This document shows positions 21,564-32,562 of a stretch of DNA of 64,000 nt, piece by piece (position 1 is the stretch's first letter; each line of letters opens with the position of its first letter). The notes beneath the pieces are model-generated. The model saw nothing but the letters and a program-made list of their open reading frames with translations. It ran no database searches and was not told where the DNA came from. The stretch covers positions 248,001 through 312,000 of the forward strand of contig WTXD01000022.1 in assembly GCA_022496205.1 (NCBI GenBank). Direction: 5' to 3'. The position numbers and the translations under genes are program-made. This stretch comes from Gloeopeniophorella convolvens. Taxonomy: Eukaryota > Basidiomycota > Agaricomycetes > Russulales.

Positions 21564-24500
21564 CGTCTGACGGGGTGTTCTGACGGGATGTGGCGGGGTT
21601 CAAAGGAGAACCGAAGAGGCAGAGTGCATTTACGTTTCGGAAGCAAGTTCGGGGGCGGGGGGGACAAGGGCTACGCGGTGGGGAAGAAATTCGTGGAAAA
21701 TTAGGCAGGAGAAATGTGCTGAAGGGCTTATCGAGGGGGATGGGCGTGACCAAACGCAGGAGGAGCAATTGTTATGTTGGATTGTGTTGACAGCTGGCCA
21801 CGAGCCTGGCACGGGACAGGGAGGCAGAGGGCCCGGCAAGTCACTCCGGGGCAACGCGACTGCCTCGACGCGTGCCCTGCCGTGCCCTGCCTCGCCTCGT
21901 GTCAAACGCGTGTCCCGCTAACAGATCCGTATGACCCAGATCCGGCCATCTTCCTCCCCCGCCATGGCCGCACAGAGCTTCAACTACGCTAAACATGCCT
22001 ATCTCGCCATCGTTCTCACACAGAACTCTCCCCTCCTCACTCGGCCGGCCAATGTCCATCCAGACCTGACCCACCTCGGACCAGTGAGCCCATCCACCTG
22101 ACGCGTTCTTCGATCCTCTCACAGCCCTGAAAGGCTGGACCACTGCCAGACATTCATCTCTTCTCCGTGCCGCGGTCCACATGGGATCTCTCCGCAGCAA
22201 CCATTCTCAACGCCCTCCGTCAAACAGACGGCGTCCTCAGGGTCGACGTGCAAGAGCCCCGCGCGAGGGCCAAGAGAGGTTAGTCTCGTATATACTTGCC
22301 TCTCGACGCCGTCCAATCCGTTGCCCACGATGCCCAAGACCTGTACGATTTCTGAACGCCCGTCACTGTATTCTACTATCAACCTTTGTTTATTCCTTGT
22401 TCTTCCGTGATCACCGGAAATTATAGGCGAGCGATCTCGTTACACTGGTCTCGATACGGGCACTCCTGTCACATACCCTAGGAATGCACTCCTTGCCTTG
22501 CCGTTATATTTGAGCGCAGTGCCGCACAGGTTGCCAGCGATCGCTACAGTACATAAACACTGGCACTCAGTTCAGTTGCCGCTCTAGCACGATGGATGGT
22601 ACCCCTCTACCTCCGATCCACAGCCTCCAACAACAACACCGCCCGAAGAACGTCTTTCTCAGAATCATATTTTACCCAACCTCTCCGCATATCTCTAGTG
22701 CCGCAGCGACTCTGCACTACGCACTGACTCGCGTTGGAGTGGTCCGTCTTCCGTTGCACCTGTGGGCTCACATCACCTCTAACCACCGCACAGCCAGGGC
22801 CTGTGATACAGATCTTCAGTGTCGCGAAAGTTGTCTGGGACGCAGAAAGCAGCAGGATCCTAGCTGCGCTCGTGCGCGCTGCGGGGGTGTTATCGGTCAC
22901 GCCAGTTGGGTCAGTGGAAACGAGCGCGCCAGAAGCAGCAACAGATTCGGAAGTGTCTGGCTGGTGTGCGCGTTAGCGCAGATTTTTTTCTACGAAGACT
23001 TTCGGCTGGGTTAACTACTTCCGCTCCCCTCCAATTCAGTGAGTCGCACTCGTGACCCGCAGCTTCTGATGTATCGTTACTTTCTTCTGCATTGCCGCCC
23101 TTGCCCACAATTCTTCCTCAGACGTTTCGTGGCCACGAAGTTTGATCCATGAGTAACCCCACCCTACTTCGAGGCTCCTTTGTGCTGTAGCCGATGGCAC
23201 TATTGAGTTTATCAACAAACATCGAATTGGCCTCAAGTGATGATGTGGTGCGGCCGACCCAGGAGAGGCTGTTAGCAAAGCAGTCCCTGCACTGATAAGT
23301 GCACAACTGGAGGTCTTTGTTCGGCCGGCTACGCGCGGAGCATGGCGTCAACTGCGTCAAACCTCGAAGGTGCGCATCTATCACGCGTATCGGGCTTTCC
23401 TTTCTGTTCTACGTTTTCATACAGTTTCACCCGTGCGCGTCATGCGGGGTTCGGTTGTATAGCACAATACATATACAGGCAGCTGACGGCTTCATATATC
23501 CAGGCGAATGATTAACCACCAGGGCGCCTAGTGCCTCTTATCTGCCAGAAGTCCGCCTCGACGCCCTTCATGAAGATTTCATGAACGCGAATGAACTGGA
23601 TCGCGAAGGCAATATCCTGATCTTGGAGTCGACCGATTCTCAGTATCTAGCCGCGCCCTAGGCAACAAGCCGCGTACGTTGGGACCTGGCGTAAGTATCA
23701 GAACGGACTCTTCCTTCGTTTTGGGGCTTCGGACTTAGACTATTGTCGCAGGAGATCAACGGCCTCGCCTTGGACCACCTGGGCGACCTCTGCAGCGCCC
23801 ACTTTGGACACCTCGGCAGATCTCGGCAGACTCCGAGATAGCTACATGCCGCACAGGAACCGGAGAAGCTACCAGGCCCAGATCGGGTACCACCGCTGCG
23901 GGAATCCTAGGTGAACTTTCTCCGAGGCAGGGAGTAGAAGCCGGACACAAGGTGAGGTATAGCCTGGTACCTACTGATCTTTGGGTATTTAGACGGGTGA
24001 TGGGCTACTTCAGGGTACTTCTCTGGGTGCATCCTGAACACAGCCCGATCGCGGGGGAGCTCTGCTCGCAGCTACTGAGTGCCGATCGAAAGGAGCGGTC
24101 GCCGGGTTCTCAAATTATTGAGGAGATCCGAAGCGGGTTAGTCTTTGTGCGCGCTGTTCCGAGTGGGGATGTCTTCGTGTCTCTCTTCCCATCGTTGGTG
24201 CATTGGTAACGGAGCAAGCGCGAGGAATGCGCGGGGGTTCGCCCAAGAGACGCCTGCGAATGAATCTCGGTACGTCCCGCGGGTATAGTAACGAGCAACT
24301 GCCCATTTCCCATGCAGGTGGCCCGGGCTACGCTTCGCAAAGATGGAAGCAGTAGCTGAAGTGAAGAGGTCGACGTAGTGGTTTCTAGACAAGTAGCGTC
24401 TCGCGCATCCATCCATTACTTCTCCGTGTCAGGCCGTCGAACGCGCTCTCAAGATTACCCGAGGGTGGACGTGGACGGCCGGCAGGGTGCTATCTGCTCC

Positions 24501-24885
24501 ACCAGAACCGTATTCCCCCGCTCTTTGGAGCTAAGTGCGTGCTTCGTTGCTGTTCTGGCGGCTGCAGCACAGACTCGCCCTTGTGACCAGGCTGTTTCGA
24601 TTGATCGTTCTTCGTGTCTTATGAAGTGCCTAGACCAAAGAGAGGCACAGAACGCCGACTGCGACTGCTACGCAGATGTGTTTTGGGCGTGTGCTCAAAC
24701 GCGCAAGAGGGCGGTACGATTCTGCACGTGCGGGCGTGATGACATCACGGGGTACGTGACGTCACCCGGGAGCGGGCAGAGCGAACTTGGCAGTCAAAAA
24801 GCGGCTCCCACCATTCATCGACGCGTATTACCGCCCGCCCCTGTATCCTCTTTCTCTTATCACCTTCCTCCATCTCTTGCAAGAC
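21564..24885. other. Long gene-poor region
   Basis: About 3.3 kb with no gene I can support. The part next to 21563 should hold the promoter of coiled-coil copy A. Open frames such as plus 22592-23014 have no recognisable motif. The segment at 24531-24755 encodes a run of cysteines and is listed separately. There are no terminal repeats or transposase motifs to suggest an intact mobile element, though old decayed sequence is possible. Confidence 0.35.
24531..24755 (+). other. Possible exon of a small cysteine-rich secreted protein
   Basis: In this frame an alanine-rich hydrophobic stretch (LSACFVAVLAAAAQT) is followed by many cysteines: CDQAVSIDRSSCLMKC, then CDCYADVFWAC and RFCTCGRDD. The order resembles a signal peptide followed by a disulphide-rich domain. 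No start codon sits right at the hydrophobic stretch. The frame runs upstream to 24378 without other features, so a first exon may be missing, or the pattern may be chance. No family is recognised. Confidence 0.22.
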
Positions 24886-25678
24886 ATGAGCAACGTCGCC
24901 GTACGCAGCATCTTCAGAAACGGGGCTCATGCCCTAGGGCGGCCCACCGTTACCGCCGCATCGACGACATCTAGACTCTCTGGGTACGTGTTGCATGCAG
25001 TCGCGAGATCAGAAATACTGACTCTGCGCTGCAGCCGTGCATACAGGTTCGTCGCGGCCTGAGACCCGCCAAACAGTCTGAATCGAGCGTATGCTTACCC
25101 CTCAGTACCAGTACCATGCACGATAATGATCCCGAGGTTCGCTGCGCTCCGTCTCGGCTCCCCTGAGCGCCCCGTTCAATTGATATCTCTTCAGGTTCTG
25201 GACCGCGAGAAGCGGCGCAATCTGGCGCGCCAGCCTTATCAGACGTCTTCCCCCCTCGACCATGCCCAGGGCTGGAACGAGCACCTCGCTTCGTCATCAG
25301 AGGCCAACGTCAAGGTACGGCGTTCGCATGGGAATGATCTGCTTCCAACTCACGGTTCCCTGTTACCCCGCACTAGGCCGACCAGGACAAGAGTTCCACC
25401 CAAGACCTTGCCGCCCGCACGGTAGCCCACCTAAAGGCGAAACACTCGCCCGAGGAGAACATGGGGTCGGGCAATGCACTCTACGACCGCGACGAGATTA
25501 GCGGCCCGCTGTCAGGCGCAGGAAAGAATGGCGTCGTCGACATCGATGACACTTACGAAGAGGAGATTAAGGAGCATGAAGGTGCCTGGACACACAAAGT
25601 GAGGCGTGAGCACGTGGAGCATTCCAAGGTAAGCAGCGCTTCGCGTCGCGGCGGGTCATATCGGATTGCTTATAGTAG
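24886..25678 (+). CDS. Small conserved protein with mitochondrial-like presequence
   Basis: Function unknown. Six exons (24886-24983, 25035-25046, 25106-25136, 25195-25314, 25377-25628, 25676-25678) join to 171 residues. The start MSNVAVRSIFRNGAHALGR is basic, lacks acids and is rich in Ser/Thr after it, and RAYSTS across the microexon looks like a cleavage region. So import into mitochondria is inferred. The rest is hydrophilic: VLDREKRRNLARQPYQTSS, GWNEHLASSSEANVKAD, then an acidic segment DIDDTYEEEIKEHEG. The second exon is only 12 nt. The stop codon TAG lies directly after the acceptor of the last intron. A mitochondrial ATPase-inhibitor-like or assembly role is possible, but nothing proves it. 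Confidence 0.75.
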
Positions 25679-26230
25679 TTCTCTCCGCATACACAGGTCT
25701 GATCTGCTCCATCGCCCTTGAGGAAATGCAGCAGTTCGAAAACGCTAAGGCTCTCGCCCCGCCCACCTGTATACACATAGTACACATTTTTGTGTCCCGA
25801 GATTCCTGTATGATCTGCACATGTACAATGCGGCATTCACAACGACCGCGGCCTCCTTCACAATGTAACCCTATGCCGGCACCCCCACAGAGTGATGAAT
25901 TGTAGAAGGGGCGCGCTCCGCGCCCGCTTTATTTCAGTATCTAAATCTTCTTCCCTTCTCTTTGTAGACAAGTCCATGACCCATAAATAACACAGAAACA
26001 CAGACGAGGCGTGCCATCGTAGGGTAGACAAGTTCGATAGCAATGCGCGGACGGCACCGCGGCGGGCGGATTCGAAGCACACGTCGCCACGGCACGTCGC
26101 GCTGGTGCGTCAGGTGGGGAACCGTGCGTGGATTTGGGAGGAAAGGTATATAGAGACGGGACGGTTGGAGCTACAGGAGGTAGTAGGGTTATGCTGTATG
26201 TACAGTACGCAGGTGCGGCGTGCGGAGGGG
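25679..26230. other. Intergenic between convergent genes
   Basis: About 550 bp between the small mitochondrial-like gene (plus) and PP2A (minus), which converge here. It should contain both 3' UTRs. I see no coding content. Confidence 0.4.
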
Positions 26231-27633
26231 TTACTGATAGATTAGGTAATCAGCTGTCATTCATGGGAGCAAGGAGCAGGGTAGGATTACCAAAAAGTAG
26301 TCCGGGACGCGCCGTGAAACCAGCGGCTCGCCAGCCCGTGGGGCCGGGTCAAATTGTAGGCTGTGGTGCAAGTAAGGTTAAGTCACGCGAGCATAGTTGA
26401 AAGCGAGGATGTGTGCACGCACAAACTGTATGATAATTTTTCGTCAATCTCCATGATCGCAGCTTGATTGCCACAGCGGTAGCAGTAGTTTGGGGCGCTG
26501 AAGATGGTCACCACATTCCGGTCCTGGCCCCAGTTGTACCCTGCAGCGAGTGGTGAGTGAAAAGGAGGTCGCTGGGTATCTGAGATCGTGCGCACCCTCC
26601 ATGACAAGCTGGTGGGCGCGTGCAACGAGCGTTAGTCCGTTGTTGTGGTTGAACGCCTCTGAGATATCCTGCCCGAATGTGTATCCTGCGCCTCGCGGCG
26701 AGATACCCCATCCACAGCGATCGTCCGGATCCGACCACAACAGATCGCACATAGGTCCCTCATGGGGGACCTCCTGCACCCGGTCAATAGCGCGGACGTG
26801 GTCCAGGGTGTCGATCGAGGGCGACAGGCCGCCGTGGAGGCAGAATATCTGTGACGTAGGTGGGTTAGGGCATCATCCCATCACGTTATAAATGATAGAT
26901 CGAGAAAATCGAGTTGCGGGATCGGAGACAGGGTGGAAGGGTGGGGGACGTAGGGAGGCGCACACGTACTTGATTCTCAATGAGAGCGGTGAGGGGGAGG
27001 AAATCGAAGAGGTCGGTGAAGAACCGCCACACGTTGGCGTTTCCGTATTTGCGTAGACATTCGTCATAAAAGCCGTACACTTGTGTAATCTGTCGGCTCT
27101 CATGGTTTCCGCGGAGGATTGTTACGCGGTCGCGATAGCGCAGCTTCATCGCGACGAGGAGGGTGACGGTTTCAACAGAGTAGTAGCCTCGGTCGACATA
27201 ATCGCCCATGAAGAGATAATTGGTGTCGGGCGAATTTCCACCGATGCGGAACAGCTCGGACAGGTCATGCTGAGTGGATTTTGAAAGGAGAGACACGTAA
27301 GATGCGATGGGGGAAGAGCAGTGGCAGGGTCAGGCTGTTGGGGAATAGATGATCTCAAGGAAGAGATGTTACGCACGAACTGGCCGTGGATGTCACCACA
27401 GACTGTTACAGGGCACCTTACAGGCTGGACATTGGATTCCTCCATCAGGATCTCCCGTGTCTGGAGACATTGGAAAGGCAGACGAGGAGAGGAAAACCGG
27501 CCGAGTGAGAGGCCGGCCGATATCGACGACGTTGAAAAGAGCACACCTTGTCACACAGCTTTTTCACGTCCGCCTCTGAGAGCTGTTTGCACTGGCTGAG
27601 CTGCTGGATCCATCCGTCGACTTCGTGTTCCAT
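26231..27633 (-). CDS. Protein phosphatase 2A catalytic subunit
   Basis: Ser/Thr phosphatase catalytic subunit of the PP2A type. Seven exons (27633-27547, 27460-27377, 27269-26970, 26848-26596, 26540-26423, 26360-26291, 26233-26231) give 304 residues, close to the usual 309. Metal and catalytic motifs are present: GDIHGQF across an intron, [62 protein letters not shown] and [11 protein letters not shown]. The C-terminus is VPDYFL, the tail whose last leucine is methylated in PP2A. That separates it from PP4 and PP6. The final intron (26290-26234) lies right after the leucine codon, so the last exon holds only TAA. The gene is head to head with CCT5. Confidence 0.95.
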
Positions 27634-27796
27634 GATGGTGGTAGCGTGCATATATCAGGATTGAATCTAACGTCAAGGCCAAAGCTCCGCTGCGACGCCC
27701 AGGTCACACAACAGTCACGGTCACGCGCCTCCCACAATTCATTTCGAAATTGCTCTCAGATTGCGAGTTCCTCCCCTCGACCACTCTTGTTCTCCA
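27634..27796. promoter_or_regulatory. Compact bidirectional promoter PP2A/CCT5
   Basis: Only 163 bp separate the start codons of two divergent housekeeping genes. Core promoters and 5' leaders of both must fit here. I see no clear TATA box. Confidence 0.55.
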
Positions 27797-30105
27797 ATGG
27801 CTGATCATCAGGCTGTCTACGCGACCGACGAGGTGCGTCGGGTCTGTCTTCTACCCTCTAAGATGTTGACATCGCGCCTTTGCAGTACGGCCGTCCGTTC
27901 ATTATCCTGCGTGAGCAGGCAAGGAAAACCCGCACGCATGGCACAGAGGCAATCAAGGTCAGCCCGCGTCCCTTCATATAGCACACGCGTACAAACCCCC
28001 CGTAGTCGCACATCTTGGCCGCGAAGACCGTCGCCAACATCATCCGCACGTCACTTGGTCCAAGAGGTGCGTCCATCCGATCTGGCGCGCTTCTCGACGT
28101 TAATGTGCCCAGGTCTTGATAAAATACTCATCTCGCCCGATGGAGAGATCACTGTCACAAATGATGGCGCCACCATCTTGAGTCAGATGGAGGTACAGCA
28201 CCAGATCGCGAAGCTCCTTGTGCAGCTCTCGCGGAGTCAGGATGATGAGATTGGTGACGGCACGACTGGTGTCGTCGGTGCGTCTCTTCTTTGCATCACA
28301 TATATCCGCTCATCGCGTTTTGGAATGCTTCAGTGCTTGCTGGCGCTCTCCTGGAACAGAGTGAAGCCCTTCTCGATCGCGGCATTCATCCCATCCGAAT
28401 CGCAGACGGCTTCGATCGTGCATGTACCATCGCGGTGAAGAACCTCGAGAGCATAGCCGACACGATCGAGTACAGCAGGACCAACACGGAAAATCTCCTG
28501 AAGACCGCCATGACCAGTCTCGGTAGCAAAATGTTCGTACCAACTATCTACCAGTTAGACAGGGCATGTGCTGATTCGTGACTTTAAGTGTGTCAAAGGA
28601 ACACCAGCAGTTCGCGCAGATCGCTGTAGATGCAGTATTACAAGTCGCTGACTTGGAACGCAAAGACGTGCTTTTCGACCTCATCAAGGTTGACGGCAAA
28701 GTCGGCGGATCGCTCGCAGATACACAGCTCATCAAGGGTGTGCTCATCGACAAGGACATGTCACATCCGCAGATGCCCAGCAAGGTCGATAACGCACGCA
28801 TCGCCATTCTCACTTGCCCGTTCGAGCCCCCACGACCCAAGACGAAGCACAAGCTGGACATCTCGAGCGTCGAGGAATTCAAAAAGCTTCAAAACTACGA
28901 GAAGGAGAAGTTCGCGGATATGATCAAGCGCGTGAAGGACTCGGGTGCAAATCTGGTCATCTGCCAGTGGGGCTTTGATGATGAGGCAAATCATCTGCTC
29001 ATGCAAAATGACCTGCCCGCTGCGCGATGGGTCGGTGGTCCCGAAATCGAGGTGAGCGAAGGATACCCTGGAGGCGTAGCTTGATGTCTGACAAGTATGC
29101 ACAGTTGATTGCGATTGCTACAAATGGTCGCATCGTCCCTCGATTCGAAGACCTTACACCAGAAAAGCTCGGAAAAGCGGGCATCGTCCGGGAGGTTACT
29201 TTCGGTACTACACGGGACAAGATGATGGTCATCGAGGAGTGTGCCAATACCCGTGCTGTGACCGTCTTCGTTCGTGGAAGCAACAAGATGGTGCTGATCT
29301 CCTATTTCTGCAACCACACAATCGCTGACTTTTCCTCCGTAGATTGTTGATGAGGCAAAGCGCGCTTTGCATGATGCCATTTGCGCCGTCCGCAACCTTA
29401 TCGTGGACAACCGTGTTGTCTACGGCGGTGGTGCTGCAGATATCAGCTCGTCATTAGCTGTTCAGAAAGCAGCCGACGAGATCCCGTCCATCGAGCAATA
29501 TGCAATGCGCGCGTTCGCCTCTGCGTTAGACTCCGTGCCACTGGCATTAGCAGAAAACAGCGGCCTCTCACCGATCGAAACGCTTGCGGAGGTGAAGAGT
29601 CGCCAGGTGAAAGGGAACGATTCTACTCTCGGTATCGATTGCAACGGACGGGGAAGCAATGGTATGCCTTCCTTCCTATACACGAGGAAAGCGTCGTCTG
29701 ACTGTGCTGCAGACATGAAGAAGCAGTTTGTGTACGACCCACTGATCTCGAAGCGGCAACAGTACCTCCTCGCCACTCAGGTAACGTTGTCAGTCATCTG
29801 CCGTCGATTGGTGGGCTAAACCTTGCGATTATAGTTGGTTCGTGCGGTGTTGAAGATAGGTATGTGTCTGAGCCTACGAAGAGTCTGACATGCTAATCAT
29901 CTCTCCAGATGACGTTATCACTGCGGACAAGCAGAGTAGAGGGCATTTGTACAATATAAAAAGCAATAATCACATCCTCCGATGGGGTCACATACCGAAG
30001 ATTTTGAGGCTCTGCCTATCTCCCATGCGGGGCCTTCGTGCCGCAATCACACTATTTGGTCGAAACACCTTCCGCACTCACCGCACCGCGTGCTGGGCCA
30101 TGTGA
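27797..30105 (+). CDS. CCT5: Chaperonin TCP-1 epsilon subunit (CCT5)
   Basis: Subunit of the cytosolic TRiC/CCT chaperonin that folds actin, tubulin and others. Eleven exons (27797-27832, 27886-27957, 28006-28066, 28113-28277, 28334-28532, 28589-29051, 29105-29290, 29343-29661, 29713-29780, 29835-29859, 29909-30105) join in one frame. ATP-site motifs are [29 protein letters not shown] and [10 protein letters not shown]. Epsilon-type sequence includes [47 protein letters not shown] and [20 protein letters not shown]. The model gives 596 residues, some 45 more than expected. After DDVITADKQ there is no in-frame stop until 30105, so the C-terminus is either extended or mis-modelled. Confidence 0.93.
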
Positions 30106-30319
30106 CTGTACTCAAGTATGTTCTGCTGATCTACCGCTGGTAGCTTTGAAGAATGGGACGTGTGTCACCTACACGCTGAAGAGTTGATCAAAATACAGGC
30201 CTCGAATCGTTTTCTCCACGGGAATCAAACCGACATGCCAGATCATACATTCAACTGTTACGCGGACACCCGGGAACCTTTCTACATCCTTAATATTCCC
30301 ATGCCATCCAAGCCCCAGT

Positions 30320-32160
30320 CTACAGATCAGCGAATTTGTCTGTGGCCTGTTGGACAAGGTTAGACAGCGCATCGTCGGTTATCGGACATCATAGCTGAGT
30401 CCGATTTACACTGACCTCGACCAGGAGCTTCTCTATTTCAGGTTCGTGAGCAGAATGACCTGCATCCGGGACGATATGCAAGGTGATTTCCGGCCACACC
30501 TGCTCGCAGTATGTGAGACCAGGGCAAGGTAATTGTGACGAACCAACTTACCTTCTTCAGTGCTTGTGCTGTCGAAGGCTGAGAGGGGATCAGAGTGCGA
30601 TCGGCGGTATCATCAACTTGCCGTGCATACTGGGCAGCAGATATCATATCGTCCGTGGACGAGGATTATAGGGATATGGCGACTGTGGAAGTCACTCAAT
30701 AACAATGAACAGCGAAGGATCCACGGGCTTTGGAAGGTACGTACACCCTGTTGATCGCTTCATCTTCGAGAAGCTGACCCTCGCGCATGAAGCAGTCGTT
30801 GATGAAGTAATGACATTCTATTCGTGCCATCGCGCTTGGCTCCGGTAATCAGTACGTGCCCCTGCCATTAAAAAGCAAGTTACTTGGCCGCAGTGGGACT
30901 ATTCGCAAGAGCAAACTGTCCGGGGTCAACACGAAGCTGGACTGTCGACGATCTGTCGTAATCGTATCAGCCAACGTCGGAATGCAGGGAACTCCACACT
31001 GGCTCCCAGGTTGCCCAAGCTTTCGCAGCGGCGAGCCTCGTTTCTTCATCGGAGGAGGTCAAACGTTTGTTATATGCAGATACAAGGTCCCCTCGCTCTG
31101 CCTCTGGAATGAGGGAGCAGAAATCGTCCCTGAAGGTTACAACACTTTTCTCAGCACCCTTCTGCGTTACCACCTGTCGAGCTCGAGCGCCTTACCAAGC
31201 CTCCGGAAAGATATGAGATGCCCCATCTTGGAAGAGCCAGAGAGTTTCGCTACAAAGAGGCGATGTCCATTCACCAAGCCAGTGACGAAGGCCACAAGTT
31301 AGCTTGCCTTTTACTGCCTACGAACATTCCCCTACAGGATGTTCAGCAGATCTAAAGCACGATCTTCTGGCTCGTACCGCAAGACCAGCGTTTTCACGTG
31401 TTCAGGGTGCGTCTGAGACCATATAACCTTAGCGCCTTGTTCACGGACGCTTATTTGCAGACTTACTTGTGCGTAGGCCAGCGCTAGGGTCGAGCCCTAT
31501 GCCCAGTCAACGTCAGGTAATTGAACATATCGGCGTAGTTTTCTGTACCCATGAGCCGCCGAAGACGTGCCACCTTTCAATCTCGAGGTGCTCGCGCAGA
31601 CGTTCGATGTCGCTGACCAGGTCCCAGGTAGTATTATCGACAAGCTCGCGCTTCTGTTCGTCGTGCCCTTGTGAGATCGCCAACATCAGACAGCAGCCAT
31701 CTAGAAACGCACGGAGTAGATTTTCCGGCCCCGCGCTGATCCAGGAGGACAACCTGCCAAGCCGACAGGATGCGTGTGAAAAGTTGGGGATAACTAATAG
31801 CTGGGACTGACTTTGTATTTCTCTGGATTGAAAAACCCACGACTCTTTGCACCGCATCCAGCTCCCGGGCCACCTTCGAGTACGTCTAGGTGTCAGGAAC
31901 AATCGCAGGACGACCTCGGGTGCCCTACCATGGAGGAAGATCACTGTCAAGTCGACGTAAGCCACGATGCATGTCGGAATCGGAGCTCTATAGTGGGCAT
32001 ACCAGGATTCCCATCTGGATTCCCCGAGACTTCATAGCTGCCATTTACGACCCTTTACGAAAGCAATCGCATCCAGGACGGAGGCCACGTACTGCAGCGT
32101 GTGGACATCAGACACCTTCAATAATCCAGTCTCGAAAGGAGGTGCGTAGTCGTATCCCAT
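30320..32160 (-). pseudogene. Decayed proline iminopeptidase copy
   Basis: Second copy of the S33 proline iminopeptidase gene that lies just upstream on the same strand. It keeps the same exon order, from MGYDYAPPFETG at 32160 to ATDKFADL and a TAG at 30322-30320. Recognisable exons include VVLLDQRGAGKSTP, DNTTWDLVSDIERLREHLEI, THPEHVKTLVL and RHIPIILVHGRYDICCP. Several faults break it. The exon before DNTTWDLV has one base fewer than the intact copy, and no acceptor restores the frame (about 31645-31665). The donor matching WATWE has lost GT near 31010. A TAA occurs in frame near 30883, where the intact copy has a tyrosine, with a nearby length change. One intron uses a GC donor near 31305. 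The faults agree on loss of function unless the assembly is wrong. Confidence 0.75.
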
Positions 32161-32562
32161 GTCCGTGCGCAGAGTGGGTCACGATGTAACTGCGCTTCCA
32201 AGCCTGTCATACATATATATGCAAAGTTCACGGGTACGAGCACAGGTTTCATTTCCCGAGGATATCTTATCTACTCAGCACAGGAATGGTAATTCGAAGC
32301 CTTGGCTTTACACATCGACCTTGTGTGGCAGACTGCTTGAGTAGTGTAGATTCACACGGAGTATCGCGCATAAACGGTCATGTGTGCATGGAGCGTCAAA
32401 CGTGTGCTCGGCGCGACGATGGTGTCGCTCGACTGAGATATGCGAGGGGGAGGCTTAGAGCATTTATCGAGTCCTTTATGTTCCACCCACAGTAATACAC
32501 ACCCATCCCCGCACATTGTGATAGTTAGCAGTGAAGCGAACCGAAACCCTGCTCCATGTTGC
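32161..32562. other. Spacer between peptidase copies
   Basis: About 400 bp between the start of the decayed copy and the stop of the intact copy. It should contain the promoter of the former and the 3' UTR of the latter. I see no further exon. Confidence 0.4.
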
